Source: Flavobacterium sp. CFS9 (GTDB taxonomy: Bacteria > Bacteroidota > Bacteroidia > Flavobacteriales > Flavobacteriaceae). Taken from it: a stretch of 64,000 bases of DNA. Position 1 is the stretch's first letter; each line of letters starts with the position of its first letter. Positions 62,344 through 64,000 of this stretch are shown one piece after another. A program made the position numbers and the translations under genes. Under the pieces are notes generated by a model. It ran no database searches, was not told the DNA's origin, and saw nothing but the letters and a program-made list of their open reading frames with translations. The DNA lies in assembly GCF_041154745.1 (NCBI RefSeq), contig NZ_AP031573.1, forward strand, positions 2,108,001 to 2,172,000, written 5' to 3'.

Positions 62344-63636
62344 ATGGAAGAAGATACTACATTTGAACTAAGAAGTGAAGAAGTTCAGGATATTCTAACC
62401 AAAGTACCGCATTGGATGATTCGTTGGGGAACCGTTTTGATATTTGTCATTATTGTGATGCTTTTTTTCGTGTCCTGGTTTATCAAATATCCGGATGTTG
62501 TTACTACTCAAATTGTAATTACAACCAATATTCCTCCAGAGAAGATCGTTTCGAAATCATCGGGTCGTATTGAGGCAATTTTAGTAAAAGATAAATCGAT
62601 CGTTTCGAAAAACAGCACACTTGCCGTCATTGAAAACACCGCTAATTTTAAAGATGTTTTTTTGTTGAAAAAGATCGTTGACGAATATAATATCAATGAC
62701 CCTAAGAAAGCTTTTCCGTTCGATTTGTTGAAAAACACTCAGTTAGGAGAGATTGAAAGTGCTTTTGCTGTTTTTCAAAAGGATTATTTGGCCGAGCAGT
62801 TGAATAAAAACTTGCAGCCTTTTGAGGTAGAAAATCGGGCACAGGTTTCTGAAAAAGTTCAGATCAAAGACAGATTGGAAATTTTGCAGCAGCAAAAAGT
62901 GATTAATGAAAGTGAATTGCAGCTTCAGAAAAATGAAATGGCAAGATTTGAAACCTTATTCAATAAAGGAATCATTTCTGCACAGGAAATGGAAGCTAAA
63001 AAACTGGGATATCTTCAGGCGCAAAAAAATTACAGGAGCCTTTTGTCTTCCATTTCTCAGTTAAAGTCGGCTTTGATTACGAATACTAAATTAAGTCAAA
63101 ACTCACAAATCAGCGGGACAAAAGAAGAAGTTACTTTAGGAAGAAATATGGCGCAGTCTTTTTATCAGCTTAAAAAAGTAATAAAAGACTGGGAGCTGGC
63201 ATATGCTTTAAGATCTTCGGTAAGTGGAGTGGTTACTTTTTTACAGGTTTGGACGGAGAATCAAACTATTAATATTGGAGATAACGTCTTCTCGATTATT
63301 CCGGATACCAAAAATGGTTTTGTAGGTAAGGTAAAAGCACCGGCATTAAATTCGGGAAAAATTAAAGTAGGTCAGATGGTGAACATCAGATTGGCGAATT
63401 TTCCCGACAGAGAATTCGGAGTGCTAAGAGGAAAGATCCGAAATATCTCTTTAGTTCCGGATAAAGATGGAAATTTATTGCTGGATGTAGCGCTTCCAAA
63501 CGGACTGGAAACGTCCTATAAAAAGCAAATTGTTTTTCAACAGGAAATGAAAGGAAGTGCTGAGATCGTAACCGAAGATTTGCGTTTAATCGAGAGAATC
63601 TTATATCAGTTTAAAAGTCTTTTTGAGCAAGTTTAG
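62344..63636 (+). CDS. HlyD-family secretion adaptor
   Basis: A 430-residue membrane fusion protein with a single N-terminal anchor (VLIFVIIVMLFFVSWFI). A long coiled hairpin lies at about 160-290 (LQKNEMARFETLFNKGIIS, AQEMEAKKLGYLQAQKNY). A lipoyl-like and barrel region follows (SSVSGVVTFLQVWTENQTI, NSGKIKVGQMVNIRLANFP). It starts three bases after the ABC gene and links the exporter to an outer-membrane channel encoded elsewhere. Its last bases overlap those of the convergent methyltransferase gene. Confidence 0.9.
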   Translation: MEEDTTFELRSEEVQDILTKVPHWMIRWGTVLIFVIIVMLFFVSWFIKYPDVVTTQIVITTNIPPEKIVSKSSGRIEAILVKDKSIVSKNSTLAVIENTANFKDVFLLKKIVDEYNINDPKKAFPFDLLKNTQLGEIESAFAVFQKDYLAEQLNKNLQPFEVENRAQVSEKVQIKDRLEILQQQKVINESELQLQKNEMARFETLFNKGIISAQEMEAKKLGYLQAQKNYRSLLSSISQLKSALITNTKLSQNSQISGTKEEVTLGRNMAQSFYQLKKVIKDWELAYALRSSVSGVVTFLQVWTENQTINIGDNVFSIIPDTKNGFVGKVKAPALNSGKIKVGQMVNIRLANFPDREFGVLRGKIRNISLVPDKDGNLLLDVALPNGLETSYKKQIVFQQEMKGSAEIVTEDLRLIERILYQFKSLFEQV

Positions 63637-64000
63637 AATTTCAAATAAAAATCTTTAGTAAGCTCAATATACTCAGGAGTATAAACGTGTCGGTCAATTT
63701 CTATTGTTAATTCATCAATTTCAGGTTGTGCATTTTCATTTCGGCTAAAAGCCAAAAGACTGCGCTTTACAACAGATGTAGGGGTACCTTTTACGCGGGT
63801 AATTTTAATAGGGTATAATTCTGATTCTTTGGCTAAGGCAATAAATTTTTCTTCTTCTTTAAAAGGGAGAATGATGGCAAATATTCCATTTTCAGACAAA
63901 AGTAAATCAGCAGCTTCGACTAATTCTTCAAAAGGCATTGCATCCTGAAAGCGCGCTAAGTCACGTTGTTCGTTTTCGCTTTTATAATCTTCAGCATAAA
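63633..64000 (-). CDS. Probable tRNA1(Val) (adenine37-N6)-methyltransferase, C-terminal part (cut by window edge)
   Basis: The last 121 residues of a SAM-dependent methyltransferase, running off the right edge. It reads ARFQDAMPFEELVEAADLLL, GIFAIILPF, RVKGTPTSVVKRSLLAF, ending YTPEYIELTKDFYLKF. This tail is characteristic of the TrmN6/YfiC family, which modifies A37 of tRNA1(Val). The SAM-binding and NPPY motifs lie outside the window, so the call rests on the C-terminus alone. The stop overlaps the HlyD stop. Confidence 0.72.
   Translation of the reverse strand, partial: YAEDYKSENEQRDLARFQDAMPFEELVEAADLLLSENGIFAIILPFKEEEKFIALAKESELYPIKITRVKGTPTSVVKRSLLAFSRNENAQPEIDELTIEIDRHVYTPEYIELTKDFYLKF

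Overview
The window looks like a chromosomal segment of a Flavobacterium-type Bacteroidota. The evidence is low G+C content, C-terminal type IX secretion (T9SS) sorting domains, a SprB-like repeat adhesin, a TonB-dependent receptor, promoters of the TAnnTTTG class, and dispersed intergenic hairpins of the kind usual in this genus. No insertion sequence, CRISPR array, phage gene or replication origin was seen. Two genes are cut by the window edges: sucA at the left and a probable tRNA1(Val) m6A37 methyltransferase at the right.

Left third (1-19.9 kb). After the sucA start and three small unassigned genes comes a compact trehalose locus: a LacI regulator, two adjacent palindromic operators, a TonB-dependent receptor, an MFS permease and a cytosolic trehalase of the fungal neutral type. 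A polyprenyl diphosphate synthase follows. Next is a YceI protein and a TetR-TolC-adaptor-RND efflux operon. The YceI and TetR promoters share an inverted repeat, GGAAACT-N14-AGTTTCC, found three times with identical spacing.

Centre (20-42.7 kb). A minus-strand block encodes a PKD/beta-barrel protein, an exported TPR-CHAT caspase-like protease, an overlapping retropepsin-like protease and a 1731-residue SprB-repeat T9SS protein. It lies opposite an ECF sigma factor with its anti-sigma-like TPR partner, and a two-part motif recurs upstream of two of the minus-strand genes. Housekeeping genes follow (TatD, an acyltransferase, asparaginase, MFS, LysR). Then come tRNA-Ser(GGA), a decayed copy of its 3' half, a T9SS FG-GAP protein and an XRE regulator.

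Right third (43-64 kb). A seven-gene operon joins an S-adenosylmethionine decarboxylase homologue, a membrane-embedded aminopropyltransferase, DUF4178, DUF350, a 59-residue membrane protein, a Tat-type FAD oxidoreductase and a polytopic membrane protein. This suggests a polyamine-like modification acting at the envelope. After metabolic genes (GNAT, nitrilase-like, AraC, SGNH lipoprotein, DUF3050, glutaryl-CoA dehydrogenase) comes the most striking locus, 54.8-63.6 kb. It holds a transmembrane TPR-AraC regulator, five tandem tiny genes for double-glycine peptides sharing an RGNGxGS core, a VKOR-thioredoxin fusion with a degenerate C39-like N-terminus, a six-cysteine double-glycine peptide, a C39-peptidase ABC exporter and an HlyD adaptor. 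Together these look like a complete peptide maturation, disulfide formation and export system whose products are unknown.
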